From positions 1 to 56,291 of the forward strand of contig JBFLYC010000022.1 in NCBI GenBank assembly GCA_040756735.1: a DNA stretch of 56,291 nucleotides, in the 5' to 3' direction. The translations under genes were made by a program, and so were the position numbers. Numbering within the stretch: the first letter of the stretch is position 1; every line of letters begins with the position of its first letter. The stretch is from JBFLYC01 sp040756735. Its GTDB lineage: Bacteria; Bacillota; DSM-16504; Desulfitibacterales; Desulfitibacteraceae. This document shows, piece by piece, positions 16,216 through 24,761 of this stretch. The notes under the pieces were generated by a model. The model was not told the origin of the DNA, did no database searches, and was given only the letters and a program-made list of their open reading frames with translations.

Positions 16216-16860
16216 TTGGTCTATACGGTACTGGATAAGCATAATATAAGTATTTTGGTAGCAGATATTAAAGAAAACTCTATTATAACAATAGGAACTC
16301 CCCATCATACTCCGGGGGGAGTATTAGACATGCGTTCTTGTATAAGCAGGGTAGGGGATGAAAACGTAGGGTATTTAGGATTTCATGTGGCAGATATGCT
16401 GAAATGCAGTTTTATCTGTGCCTGCAATTATTTTATTGACCCTAATAAAAGCATGCAGACCGACTACTCAAAAGCAATCATCAAAAGTAAACCTAAATAT
16501 TTAATCGAAATTCATGGGCATGGCAAAAGGAATTCACAAAATGATGTGGAAATATCATGCGGTTCCAGGCAAAAGGAGGATCATGCCATAAGACTTCAAA
16601 TGAAGCTTACGGAACTGATTGGCCAATTTGTATTAACTAATTCCAATTGGGAAGACTTGAGAAAAATAAAGATTGAAGCAGAATTTGACAAGATATTTTA
16701 CCGGGCAACAAAAACAGCCACAATAACTGAACAGAAATGGGAAGCTTATCATATAGAGCTGTCTCCCATGCTTAGAAAGGATAATAACAGCAAGGTGCCG
16801 GAAATCGGCTTGAAGTTTTCGGAGCTTCTAGCCAGGGCAATAAAAGAGATTTGCATTTAA
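16216..16860 (+). CDS. N-formylglutamate-amidohydrolase-like protein
   Basis: A 214-aa protein starting at TTG 16216, behind AAAGGAAGTG; an ATG at 16211 is out of frame. The segments GTPHHTPGG, NYFIDPNKS and LIEIHGHGK recall the metal-binding and substrate motifs of N-formylglutamate amidohydrolases (P-H, D-P-N-R, H-R/H-G-H). The resemblance is partial and was judged by eye. It begins 24 bases after larA, so the two may be one transcript; a hydrolase acting on a hydroxyacid-linked or formylated compound would fit but is speculative. Confidence 0.45.
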   Translation: MVYTVLDKHNISILVADIKENSIITIGTPHHTPGGVLDMRSCISRVGDENVGYLGFHVADMLKCSFICACNYFIDPNKSMQTDYSKAIIKSKPKYLIEIHGHGKRNSQNDVEISCGSRQKEDHAIRLQMKLTELIGQFVLTNSNWEDLRKIKIEAEFDKIFYRATKTATITEQKWEAYHIELSPMLRKDNNSKVPEIGLKFSELLARAIKEICI

Positions 16861-16898
16861 AGGCAAATGTTAAACTATAAAAAAAATGAGGTGATATT

Positions 16899-17435
16899 AT
16901 GTCATTTATGGAACTGGCAAAAAGAAGGTATTCTGTGAGGTCCTACAAAGACCTTCAAATTGAAGAGGAAAAACTATTGCAAGTTCTTGAGGCAGGGAGG
17001 GTTGCTCCATCTGCAGTTAACTTCCAACCCCTCCAATACATAGTGCTGCAGGAAGAGGAAATAAGAAAGAAGGTCGCTGCTACATACAGCAGGGATTGGA
17101 TATTGCAGGCGCCGGTTATAATTGTTGTTTGTGGGGACCACAATCAGGCCTGGCGAAGAGCAGACGGCAAGGACCATTGTGATATTGATGCTGCTATTGC
17201 CATAGACCACATGACTTTAGCAGCAACCGAACTGGGCCTGGGAACCTGTTGGGTTTGTGCCTTTAATTCAATGCAGTGCAGTAAAATCCTGGGGCTGCCC
17301 AGGCATCTGGAAGCCATTGCTTTGCTGCCCATTGGTTATCCGGCAGACCAATGCGATGAAAATCGGCATGAAACAAAAAGAAAAAAGCTCTCTGATCTGG
17401 TGCATTGGAATGGCTTTAAGGCATCTGAAAAATAG
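16899..17435 (+). CDS. Nitroreductase family protein
   Basis: A 178-aa FMN-dependent nitroreductase-fold protein. The FMN-binding opening KRRYSVRSY near residue 8, the APSAVNFQP loop near residue 36, and the IDHMTLAATELGLGTCWV motif with the following LLPIGYP are typical. The size matches short nitroreductases that act as homodimers with NAD(P)H. The sequence GAGGTGAT precedes the ATG. It follows the formylglutamate-hydrolase-like gene by 39 bases. The real substrate (nitro compound, quinone or flavin) is unknown. Confidence 0.88.
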   Translation: MSFMELAKRRYSVRSYKDLQIEEEKLLQVLEAGRVAPSAVNFQPLQYIVLQEEEIRKKVAATYSRDWILQAPVIIVVCGDHNQAWRRADGKDHCDIDAAIAIDHMTLAATELGLGTCWVCAFNSMQCSKILGLPRHLEAIALLPIGYPADQCDENRHETKRKKLSDLVHWNGFKASEK

Positions 17436-17480
17436 TACCTAAAAGAAGCAATACATTTTAGAGAATTTTGTGCCTTACTA

Positions 17481-17583
17481 TTACTACAGCGAAATTTAGC
17501 AATTAGCGGAGCATGGGGACGGTTCGAGCGTCACCGTAGCGCAGCGAAGGTCCGAAGGGAAGACGATGGAACCGTCCCCATGG
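17481..17583. mobile_element. Truncated MITE, family 2 copy 1
   Basis: Begins with the terminal sequence TACTACAGCGAAA (17483-17495) shared with the complete copy at 51115-51300, but the opposite terminal repeat is missing. Internally a perfect 14-bp inverted repeat CATGGGGACGGTTC (17512-17525) and GAACCGTCCCCATG (17569-17582) brackets a GC-rich core. The orientation is opposite to that of the other copy. Non-coding, and it contrasts with the AT-rich surroundings. Confidence 0.75.
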
Positions 17584-17628
17584 CGTATTAATTTTTAAGC
17601 AGAAACATTAAGATGGGGGGATGGTAGT

Positions 17629-18324
17629 GTGTTAAACGAGCCTATTCACCTGGTTGTATTTGATATGGCAGGCACTACAGTTGACGATAGACACCTGGGT
17701 TCTTCCATTGTACTGGAGGCAATTTCCCAGGCCTTTACAAAAAAAGGGCTTGAAGTATCTTTTGATTTAATAAATAAACACAGGGGAAAGCAAAAATCAC
17801 AGGCAATTGAGGACATTCTTAATGAGCTTAAACATCCGCCCCATATTAGGACAAAGGCTTTGGCAAAGGATATTTATGAAGAATTTTTGTCCTTTTTAAT
17901 TGACCAAGTCCATAGTCTTAAGGAAATTGAAGGAACAACAAGCACATTTAAGTTTTTAAAAAACAGGAAAGTGAATATTGCCGTTAGCAGTGGTTTTCCA
18001 ACAGAAATTGTAGATATGATAGCCCGTCATTTAAAATGGAAGGAATTTTCACTTGTTGATTCAGTTGAAAGTGTTGATGTAGTTGGTGTTGGACGACCAG
18101 ATCCTCAAATGATTTATTATCTAATGGAACGCTTTAATGTTGACAATCCCAAAAACGTCATCAAGGTTGGGGATACTGTAGCTGATATAATGGAAGGCAA
18201 AAATGCCGGAGTATGGACAGTTGCCGTATTAAGTGGGACTCAAGAACGGAATACTCTAGTTGAAGCCTGTCCTGACTTTATTATTAATAGTATCAAAGAT
18301 TTGCCAGGATTGTTTGGAGAATAA
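17629..18324 (+). CDS. HAD-superfamily phosphatase, phosphonatase-like
   Basis: A 231-aa HAD hydrolase with motif I VFDMAGTTVDD (nucleophile and acid Asp), motif II VSSGFP, and motif IV KVGDTVADIMEGKNAG. The MAGTTVD signature and the alpha-helical cap resemble phosphonoacetaldehyde hydrolase (PhnX, AGTTVDFG), but no phosphonate genes adjoin. It is better described as a phosphonatase-like HAD phosphatase. GTG start behind GGGGGGATGG. The partial MITE lies directly upstream. Confidence 0.8.
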   Translation: MLNEPIHLVVFDMAGTTVDDRHLGSSIVLEAISQAFTKKGLEVSFDLINKHRGKQKSQAIEDILNELKHPPHIRTKALAKDIYEEFLSFLIDQVHSLKEIEGTTSTFKFLKNRKVNIAVSSGFPTEIVDMIARHLKWKEFSLVDSVESVDVVGVGRPDPQMIYYLMERFNVDNPKNVIKVGDTVADIMEGKNAGVWTVAVLSGTQERNTLVEACPDFIINSIKDLPGLFGE

Positions 18325-18347
18325 TGTTTTAGGGATGATGGACGAAT

Positions 18348-18375
18348 TTGGTTATTGACACGAAAATGGTATAAT
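18348..18375 (+). promoter_or_regulatory. Possible sigma-A promoter of glnS
   Basis: TATAAT at 18370-18375 with TTGGTT at 18348-18353, 16 bases apart. The better-looking TTGACA at 18355-18360 is only 9 bases away and cannot be the partner. Confidence 0.35.
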
Positions 18376-18441
18376 TAATAGGTGAGATGAGAAAACTCTA
18401 GAAAAATGTATTGCTAATCTTTTTGTTTGGGAGGATTTTGA

Positions 18442-20148
18442 ATGGGAGACAGTGAAAGAGCGGATGTGAAAGGTGCAAATTTTATCGAAAATATTATCAA
18501 TGAAGATTTAATGAATAACAAGAACCAGGGTAAGGTTCATACCCGTTTCCCTCCGGAGCCAAACGGATATTTGCATATTGGACATGCTAAATCCATATGT
18601 CTTAATTTTGGAATTGCCCTTAAGTACAAAGGCTTATGCAATCTAAGGTTTGATGACACAAACCCAAGCAAGGAAGATATTGAGTATGTGGAATCCATTA
18701 TGGAAGATGTCAAGTGGCTGGGTTTTGATTGGGAGGACCGGTTGTATTATGCAGCCGACTATTTTGAAGACCTTTATAATTACGCCATTGAGCTTATTAA
18801 GGCCGGCAAAGCATATGTATGTGACTTGACGCCCCTGCAAATCAGGGAGTACAGGGGCACATTGACTGAACCAGGCAGGGAAAGTCCATATCGCAACCGT
18901 ACCATAGAAGAGAATCTGGATTTGTTTAAAAGAATGCGGGCAGGTGACTTTGCTGACGGATCCAGGGTTTTACGTGCAAAAATAGATATGGCTTCCCCTA
19001 ATATCAACATGCGAGATCCGGTCCTTTATCGTATTTTAAGAGCAACTCATCACCGGACAGGGGACAAATGGTGCATATATCCCATGTATGATTATGCCCA
19101 CCCCTTGTCGGATGCTATAGAGGGGATAACTCACTCTATCTGCACATTGGAATTTGAAGATCACAGGCCCCTGTATGATTGGGTCCTGGATACCCTTAAA
19201 ATTGACCCTCGTCCCCAGCAAATTGAGTTTGCCAGGTTAAATCTTACTAACACAGTAATGAGCAAGCGCAAGCTGAGGCAGCTGGTAGAGGAAGGGCATG
19301 TAGATGGGTGGGACGACCCAAGGATGCCCACCATTGCCGGTTTGCGCAGGCGGGGCTATACACCCGAGGCCATAAGGAACTTTTGTGATAAGATCGGAGT
19401 GGCAAAGAGCAACAGTATTGTTGATGTTGCCCTGTTGGAGTACTGTATTCGTGAAGATTTGAACTATAGCGCTCCTAGGGTGATGGCAGTGCTAAACCCA
19501 TTAAAGGTAGTGCTTCTAAATTATCCAGAGGGCCAGGTGGAGGAGTTGGAAGCAGAAAACAATCCTGAAAATCCGGAAATGGGGACAAGAAAGATACCCT
19601 TTTCCAGGGAGCTTTACATTGAACAGGATGATTTTCGTGAGAATCCTCCTAAAAAGTATTTCCGTCTTTCTCCTGGACAGGAAGTTCGTTTAAAGCATGC
19701 CTATATAATTAAATGTGTAGATGTAATTAAGGATCAAGAGACAGGGGAAATAAAGGAGATACACTGTCTATACGATCCTCAAACGCGCAGCGGCAGCGAT
19801 ACAAGCGGTCGAAAAGTCAAGGGCACCCTGCATTGGGTATCGGCGCCTCATGCTGAGAAAGCTGAAGTTCGCCTCTATGATCACCTGTTCATAGAAAAGG
19901 GGACCAGTGAGGATGTGGCAGAGCATGAGGAGCAGGTGCAGTTAAATCCGGATTCTTTGATTAAATTGACCACTTGTTTAGTGGAGCCAAATTTAGCCGG
20001 TGCAAAACCGGCAAGCAGGTACCAATTCTTAAGGCAAGGTTATTTCTGTGTGGATACTAAAGATACAAACGGGGAACATTTGGTTTTTAACAGGATTGTT
20101 TCACTTAAAGACTCCTGGGCCAAGATTGCAAAGAGTATGGATAATTAA
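18442..20148 (+). CDS. glnS: Glutaminyl-tRNA synthetase
   Basis: GlnRS charges tRNA-Gln with glutamine. The 568-aa length and class I signatures fit: PPEPNGYLHIGHAKS with the HIGH motif at about residue 40, NLRFDDTNP, and the KMSKS-loop variant VMSKRKL near residue 275, followed by the beta-barrel anticodon-binding domain. The KRKL form is typical of GlnRS/GluRS of this type, and the length and HIGH context favour GlnRS over GluRS. GGGAGG precedes ATG 18442. It is monocistronic, ended by a strong terminator. The window also encodes GatCAB, so the direct and transamidation routes coexist. Confidence 0.95.
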   Translation: MGDSERADVKGANFIENIINEDLMNNKNQGKVHTRFPPEPNGYLHIGHAKSICLNFGIALKYKGLCNLRFDDTNPSKEDIEYVESIMEDVKWLGFDWEDRLYYAADYFEDLYNYAIELIKAGKAYVCDLTPLQIREYRGTLTEPGRESPYRNRTIEENLDLFKRMRAGDFADGSRVLRAKIDMASPNINMRDPVLYRILRATHHRTGDKWCIYPMYDYAHPLSDAIEGITHSICTLEFEDHRPLYDWVLDTLKIDPRPQQIEFARLNLTNTVMSKRKLRQLVEEGHVDGWDDPRMPTIAGLRRRGYTPEAIRNFCDKIGVAKSNSIVDVALLEYCIREDLNYSAPRVMAVLNPLKVVLLNYPEGQVEELEAENNPENPEMGTRKIPFSRELYIEQDDFRENPPKKYFRLSPGQEVRLKHAYIIKCVDVIKDQETGEIKEIHCLYDPQTRSGSDTSGRKVKGTLHWVSAPHAEKAEVRLYDHLFIEKGTSEDVAEHEEQVQLNPDSLIKLTTCLVEPNLAGAKPASRYQFLRQGYFCVDTKDTNGEHLVFNRIVSLKDSWAKIAKSMDN

Positions 20149-20180
20149 CATTCAAGATTAAATATGTAATAATTTAGACG

Positions 20181-20215
20181 CCCCACATTACTTATGGTAA
20201 AGTGGGGAATTTTTT
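20181..20215 (+). terminator. Terminator of glnS
   Basis: CCCCACATTAC (20181-20191) pairs with GTAAAGTGGGG (20197-20207) with one mismatch, followed by AATTTTTT. Confidence 0.85.
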
Positions 20216-20222
20216 GAAGAGC

Positions 20223-20269
20223 CAAACCCCTTAAGGGATGCATATCATGTCCCCTTAGGGGGTTTTTAT
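20223..20269 (+). terminator. Second hairpin terminator before the citrate operon
   Basis: AACCCCTTAAGGG pairs with CCCCTTAGGGGGTT around a 13-base loop, followed by TTTTTATC. It either backs up the glnS terminator or insulates the following promoter. Confidence 0.75.
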
Positions 20270-20356
20270 CTAAGATTTATCTAAGATATAAAGATATACC
20301 AGAGATGTATGCGATGATTTACTGATTTCATTTTGGTGAATTAAGGTAATAATTAA

Positions 20357-20385
20357 TTGACAGAATATCTAAATATCCGTATAAT
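20357..20385 (+). promoter_or_regulatory. Consensus sigma-A promoter of the citrate operon
   Basis: Perfect TTGACA (20357-20362), 17-base spacer, perfect TATAAT (20380-20385). Transcription should start near 20392, which rules out an in-frame TTG at 20385 as the start of the next gene and supports ATG 20424. Confidence 0.85.
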
Positions 20386-20423
20386 TGTATACAGAAATGC
20401 ATGAATGGAGGAGTGGTAAAATC

Positions 20424-21569
20424 ATGATGCAAGATAAAATAAAGTGGGTGGATACTACCTTAAGAGACGGGGAGCAGACAGCGGGCGTGGTTTTTGCCAA
20501 TGAGGAAAAACTAAGAATCGCAAAGCTTTTAGATATGCTTGGAGTTGACCAGATCGAAGCAGGAATTCCGGTTATGGGAGAAGAAGAACAGGAATGCATT
20601 AAAAAGATTGTCAAACAGGGATTAAAGGCGAGTATTATGGCCTGGAATCGTGCCGTCATCAAAGATATTGCATCTTCTCTAAGGTGTGGAGTTGATGCTG
20701 TGGCCATTTCTATATCTACCTCTGATATACACATAGAACATAAACTTAAAACAAGCAGAGAATGGGTGCTGGAGAGTATGGTTAAGGCAGTGGAATTTGC
20801 CAAAAAAGAGGGCGTATATATTTCAGTGAATGCGGAGGATGCCTCGCGTTCCAGTGAAGAGTTTTTAGTACAATTTGCCCTTTCAGCCAAAGAGGCAGGG
20901 GCTAATAGAATTCGTTACTGTGACACAATTGGTCTTTTGGAGCCTTTTAGCTGCTATGAAAAAATTAAATCTCTCAAAGCAAAAACAGGTATGGAAATAG
21001 AAATGCATACCCATAACGATTTTGGGATGGCTGCTGCCAATGCTCTGGCAGGAGTAAGAGCTGGAGCTGAATGGGTTGGGGTAACTGTAAATGGTCTTGG
21101 TGAAAGGGCAGGCAATGCTGCTTTAGAGGAAGTTGCCATGGCCTGGAGGCATATTTTTGGTAAAGACCCCGGATTGCGAACTGAAATGTTTCGAGAGGTT
21201 TGTGAGTATGTATCCAAAGCTTCTGGCAGAGATTTGCCCATATGGAAAGCTGTTGTGGGTTCAAATATGTTCGCCCATGAGTCTGGCATTCATGTGGATG
21301 GGGCTATCAAAAACCCGAGAACATATGAGGTATTTGATCCGTCAGAGGTTGGCTTAGAACGTCAAATTGTGATAGGTAAACATTCGGGTACCGCATCGAT
21401 AATCCGTAAGTTTAAAAAGTTCGGTATTGAGCTTGACAGGCTGCATGCGGAAGAGATCTTAAAGAAGGTTCGTTCTACTTCTATAGCATTAAAAAGAAGT
21501 ATAAGTGATAAAGAATTGCTGTACATCTACAACGATACCAACTATGATAAGGGGCTGGGGGTAAGCTAA
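20424..21569 (+). CDS. LeuA/NifV-type synthase, probable Re-citrate synthase
   Basis: A 382-aa DRE-TIM aldol synthase of the homocitrate/isopropylmalate synthase family, starting at ATG 20424 behind GGAGGAG. Visible motifs are WVDTTLRDGEQT, the metal-binding EMHTHNDFGMAAANA, VNGLGERAGN and the ESGIHVDG end of the barrel. It condenses acetyl-CoA with a 2-oxoacid. By sequence it would be called homocitrate synthase (NifV), but no nif or lysine genes adjoin. The next genes encode aconitase and NAD-type isocitrate dehydrogenase, as expected for Re-citrate synthase, known from Clostridium kluyveri to belong to this family. It lacks the LeuA regulatory domain. Confidence 0.8.
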   Translation: MMQDKIKWVDTTLRDGEQTAGVVFANEEKLRIAKLLDMLGVDQIEAGIPVMGEEEQECIKKIVKQGLKASIMAWNRAVIKDIASSLRCGVDAVAISISTSDIHIEHKLKTSREWVLESMVKAVEFAKKEGVYISVNAEDASRSSEEFLVQFALSAKEAGANRIRYCDTIGLLEPFSCYEKIKSLKAKTGMEIEMHTHNDFGMAAANALAGVRAGAEWVGVTVNGLGERAGNAALEEVAMAWRHIFGKDPGLRTEMFREVCEYVSKASGRDLPIWKAVVGSNMFAHESGIHVDGAIKNPRTYEVFDPSEVGLERQIVIGKHSGTASIIRKFKKFGIELDRLHAEEILKKVRSTSIALKRSISDKELLYIYNDTNYDKGLGVS

Positions 21570-21571
21570 AA

Positions 21572-23494
21572 ATGGGTTTAAATCTGGTGCAGAAAATAAT
21601 ACAAAATCATTTGATTTCAGGTGAAACCGTTCCCGGAAAAGAAATAGCCATAAGCATAGACCAAACTTTAACCCAGGACTCCACAGGTACAATGGCTTAT
21701 TTGCAGTTGGAAGCCATGAATATTTCCAGGGTAAAAACAAAACGTTCTGTAGCCTATATTGACCATAACACCCTGCAGACAGGATACGAGAATGCAGATG
21801 ACCACAAGTATATTCAGACTGTAGCAAATAAGCACGGCATTTATTTTTCGAAGCCAGGCAACGGTATCTGCCACCAGGTTAACTTGGAAAGATTTGCTGT
21901 ACCCGGTCAAACACTGTTGGGTTCTGACAGCCACACGCCCACTGCTGGAGGCATAGGCATGTTGGCCATGGGAGCAGGAGGCCTTGATGTTGCTGTAGCC
22001 ATGGCAGGAGGGGCATATTATTTTGTGATGCCCAGTGTGGTAAGGGTTAAGTTGACCGGCACCCTTAACCCATGGGTTTCTGCAAAGGACATTATTTTAG
22101 AGCTGTTAAAGCAATTAGGAGTAAAAGGTGGTACAGGAAAGGTTTTTGAGTATGCCGGTCCAGGTGTAAGCACCTTGAGTGTTCCTGAAAGGTCAACTAT
22201 CACAAATATGGGCGCCGAGTTGGGCGCTACTTCTTCCATTTTTCCAAGTGATGAGGAAACATTGAGGTTTCTTAAGGCACAGGGCAGACAGGAAGACTGG
22301 CTGCCCTTACAGGCAGATCACGATGCTGTTTACCAGGAAGAAATAGTAATTAATCTGCCTGATCTGGTACCCCTTGCTGCAAAGCCTCATAGCCCTGATC
22401 TAGTGGCAACTGTGCAGGAATTAAACGGTCTAAAGGTAGATCAAGTTGCTATCGGCAGTTGCACCAATTCATCCTATAGTGATTTAATGAAGGTAGCTGG
22501 AATTTTAAAGGGTAAAAAAGTACACCCAGATGTAAGTCTTGTTATTTCACCCGGGTCCAAACAAGTGCTGCAGATGTTGGCAACTAATGGCGCCTTATCG
22601 GATATTATTGCTGCTGGAGCAAGAATTCTTGAGTGCGCATGTGGACCTTGCATAGGCATGGGGCAAGCTCCTGCTACTGATGCAGTATCTGTCAGAACTT
22701 TTAACAGGAACTTTGAAGGCAGGAGCGGCACCAAATCTGCAAGGGTTTATCTGGTCAGTCCTGAGACGGCTGCTGTAACGGCTGTGACAGGCTGTTTAAC
22801 CGATCCGAGAGCGTTGGGGGAGCCAATAAGTTTAGAGTACCCCCAAAGCTATATAATTGACGATAGCATGATCATTGCGCCAACTGGTGAACCAGCGGAA
22901 GTTGAAGTAGTGAGAGGTCCAAATATTAAACCTGTGCCGGCTGCTGCAGAATTGCCTTATACCCTTGAAGGAAAAGTATTATTAAAGGTGGCTGATAATA
23001 TCACCACAGACCACATCATGCCGTCTGGTGCCAGCCTGCTGCCCTTTAGATCAAACATACCTGTGCTGTCCCAGCATTGCTTTGCAGCTGTTGATGGAGA
23101 GTTTCCCAGGCGTGCCATAAAAAATCGAGGCGGATATATCCTTGCCGGTGAAAACTACGGACAGGGTTCAAGCAGGGAGCATGCTGCTTTAGTACCTTTA
23201 TATCTTGGTGTAAAAGGAGTAATAGCTAAGTCTTTTGCCAGAATACACAAGTCCAATCTCATTAACTTTGGAATTCTGCCAATAACCCTGGTAAACCCTG
23301 GTGATTGGGACTTTATTGGAGAAAACCATGTTTTGGTTATAGAAGATGTAAGAGAACAGGTAAAGTCTGAACGCGGGAAAATCATTGATAAAACTAGGGA
23401 CATTGAAATAGCTGTATATTATGGGTTTACCCCCAGGCAGCAAGAAATACTCCTTGCCGGTGGTTTGTTAAGCCTAACAGCTAAAGGCGGTTGA
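21572..23494 (+). CDS. Aconitate hydratase, Aquifex-type (LeuC+LeuD-like fusion)
   Basis: This 640-aa protein combines the large (residues 1 to about 425) and swivel small (about 480-640) aconitase domains. Cluster cysteines are visible in IGSCTNSS and CACGPCIGMG, substrate residues in LLGSDSHTPTAGG, and the swivel motif GENYGQGSSREHAA. The length and order match the short putative aconitases of the Aquifex type found in Clostridia. It interconverts citrate and isocitrate (homoaconitate cannot be excluded). It starts 3 bases after the synthase stop, so the two are tightly coupled. The dispersed repeat copy B separates it from the dehydrogenase gene. Confidence 0.88.
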   Translation: MGLNLVQKIIQNHLISGETVPGKEIAISIDQTLTQDSTGTMAYLQLEAMNISRVKTKRSVAYIDHNTLQTGYENADDHKYIQTVANKHGIYFSKPGNGICHQVNLERFAVPGQTLLGSDSHTPTAGGIGMLAMGAGGLDVAVAMAGGAYYFVMPSVVRVKLTGTLNPWVSAKDIILELLKQLGVKGGTGKVFEYAGPGVSTLSVPERSTITNMGAELGATSSIFPSDEETLRFLKAQGRQEDWLPLQADHDAVYQEEIVINLPDLVPLAAKPHSPDLVATVQELNGLKVDQVAIGSCTNSSYSDLMKVAGILKGKKVHPDVSLVISPGSKQVLQMLATNGALSDIIAAGARILECACGPCIGMGQAPATDAVSVRTFNRNFEGRSGTKSARVYLVSPETAAVTAVTGCLTDPRALGEPISLEYPQSYIIDDSMIIAPTGEPAEVEVVRGPNIKPVPAAAELPYTLEGKVLLKVADNITTDHIMPSGASLLPFRSNIPVLSQHCFAAVDGEFPRRAIKNRGGYILAGENYGQGSSREHAALVPLYLGVKGVIAKSFARIHKSNLINFGILPITLVNPGDWDFIGENHVLVIEDVREQVKSERGKIIDKTRDIEIAVYYGFTPRQQEILLAGGLLSLTAKGG

Positions 23495-23512
23495 TTTATA
23501 AAAAATTGCTAC

Positions 23513-23660
23513 TATATGATTAACTTAGAATTGACTTTTATTAAAGTAAACCTTTATTAAATACATGTATAATACTAAAATGGAATACAGAAGTCAGAAT
23601 ACAGGAGTCAATAAGGGTACTGAATTTATCTGAATTCTGGCTCCTGAATTCTGTATTCTA
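23513..23660. repeat. Dispersed palindromic repeat family 1, copy B
   Basis: About 148 bases, similar to 13997-14143 and in the same orientation. The right half is the better palindrome: AGTCAGAATACAGGAGTCA faces GGCTCCTGAATTCTGTATTC. It lies inside the citrate operon between the aconitase and isocitrate dehydrogenase genes and could form a hairpin in the transcript. Confidence 0.7.
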
Positions 23661-23740
23661 CCACTAATAATAGTAACCAATATATATGTAGAATCCTGAG
23701 CTAAGTGGATAGTCAGTAAAAACTAGAGGAGGATGTTTTT

Positions 23741-24736
23741 GTGGATAGAATAACAGTTATTCCAGGTGATGGAATTGGACCTGAAGTTACTGCTGCCGCC
23801 CAAAGAGTGTTGGAAGCTGCAGGTTTTGTTTGTGAGTGGGAAACAGTTGAAGCAGGCGCCAGGGTTCTTGAAATAGAAGGAACTCCCCTGCCGAAGAGGG
23901 TGTTGGATTCCATAAAAAAGAATAAAGTTGCTTTGAAAGGCCCCATAACCACCCCTGTTGGTGAAGGTTATCGCAGCATAAATGTTTCCTTGAGAAAGGA
24001 ATTAGATTTATATGCAAATCTTAGACCGGTAAAAAGTTTGCCAAATGTTAAATCTAGATATGAGAATATCGATCTGGTTATCGTAAGGGAAAACACCGAA
24101 GACTTATATGCAGGAATTGAAAGACAGGTAAGTAGGGATAAGGCAGAATCGCTCAAAATAATCACCGCTGAGGCCTCTGAAAGAATAGCACGCTTTGCAT
24201 TTGAGTATGCTAAAATGTATAATAGAATAAGAGTAACTGCAGTGCACAAGGCTAACATTTTAAAGCTTACCGATGGCTTGTTTTTAGAAAGCTGTCGTAA
24301 AGTGGCCAAAGAATATCCTTTTGTAAAATTCGACGAAAAAATTGTTGACAATATGTGCATGCAGTTGGTACAATTTCCAGAAAGCTTCGATATTCTCTTG
24401 TTGCCTAATTTATATGGCGATATTATTTCTGACCTTGCAGCGGGGTTGGTAGGAGGCCTTGGTGTCGTACCCGGGGCTAATATTGGCGAGTTTGGAGCTG
24501 TATTTGAGGCAGTTCACGGGAGTGCCCCAGATATAGCCGGTATGAATTTAGCCAATCCTATTGCCCTGACATTATCAGCTTGTATGATGTTAGAATATTT
24601 ACAATATCACCATATAAGTAAAAGAATCAGGCTGGCAGTAGATCAAGTCTTGCAGGAAGGAATGTTTCTGACTCATGACTTGGGAGGAACCGCTACCACC
24701 ACTGAGATTACCGAAGCAATCATTACAAAACTATAA
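23741..24736 (+). CDS. NAD-type isocitrate dehydrogenase (isopropylmalate dehydrogenase family)
   Basis: A 331-aa beta-decarboxylating dehydrogenase. The opening ITVIPGDGIGPEV, the substrate helix GYRSINVSLRKELDLYANLRP, RENTEDLYAGIE, and the NLYGDIISDLAAG metal site are intact. The RSINVSLRK helix (Ser and Asn in the substrate pocket) is of isocitrate dehydrogenase type, not the isopropylmalate type, although homoisocitrate is possible. Short length and sequence suggest NAD use. GTG start behind AGAGGAGGATG. With the synthase and aconitase it completes acetyl-CoA plus oxaloacetate to 2-oxoglutarate, the glutamate precursor. Confidence 0.85.
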   Translation: MDRITVIPGDGIGPEVTAAAQRVLEAAGFVCEWETVEAGARVLEIEGTPLPKRVLDSIKKNKVALKGPITTPVGEGYRSINVSLRKELDLYANLRPVKSLPNVKSRYENIDLVIVRENTEDLYAGIERQVSRDKAESLKIITAEASERIARFAFEYAKMYNRIRVTAVHKANILKLTDGLFLESCRKVAKEYPFVKFDEKIVDNMCMQLVQFPESFDILLLPNLYGDIISDLAAGLVGGLGVVPGANIGEFGAVFEAVHGSAPDIAGMNLANPIALTLSACMMLEYLQYHHISKRIRLAVDQVLQEGMFLTHDLGGTATTTEITEAIITKL

Positions 24737-24761
24737 GGTAAAAAACAAGGAGGCTAGCGGA

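Noticed and set aside
18355..18360. Perfect TTGACA upstream of glnS as a -35 box.
   Set aside because: Only 9 bases from TATAAT, too close for sigma-A.
20385..20423. TTG 20385 as the start of the citrate/homocitrate synthase.
   Set aside because: It falls inside the -10 element of a consensus promoter; GGAGGAG and ATG 20424 lie downstream.
20424..21569. Function as nitrogenase homocitrate synthase (NifV).
   Set aside because: No nif genes in the window and the partner genes are aconitase and isocitrate dehydrogenase; kept only as an alternative.
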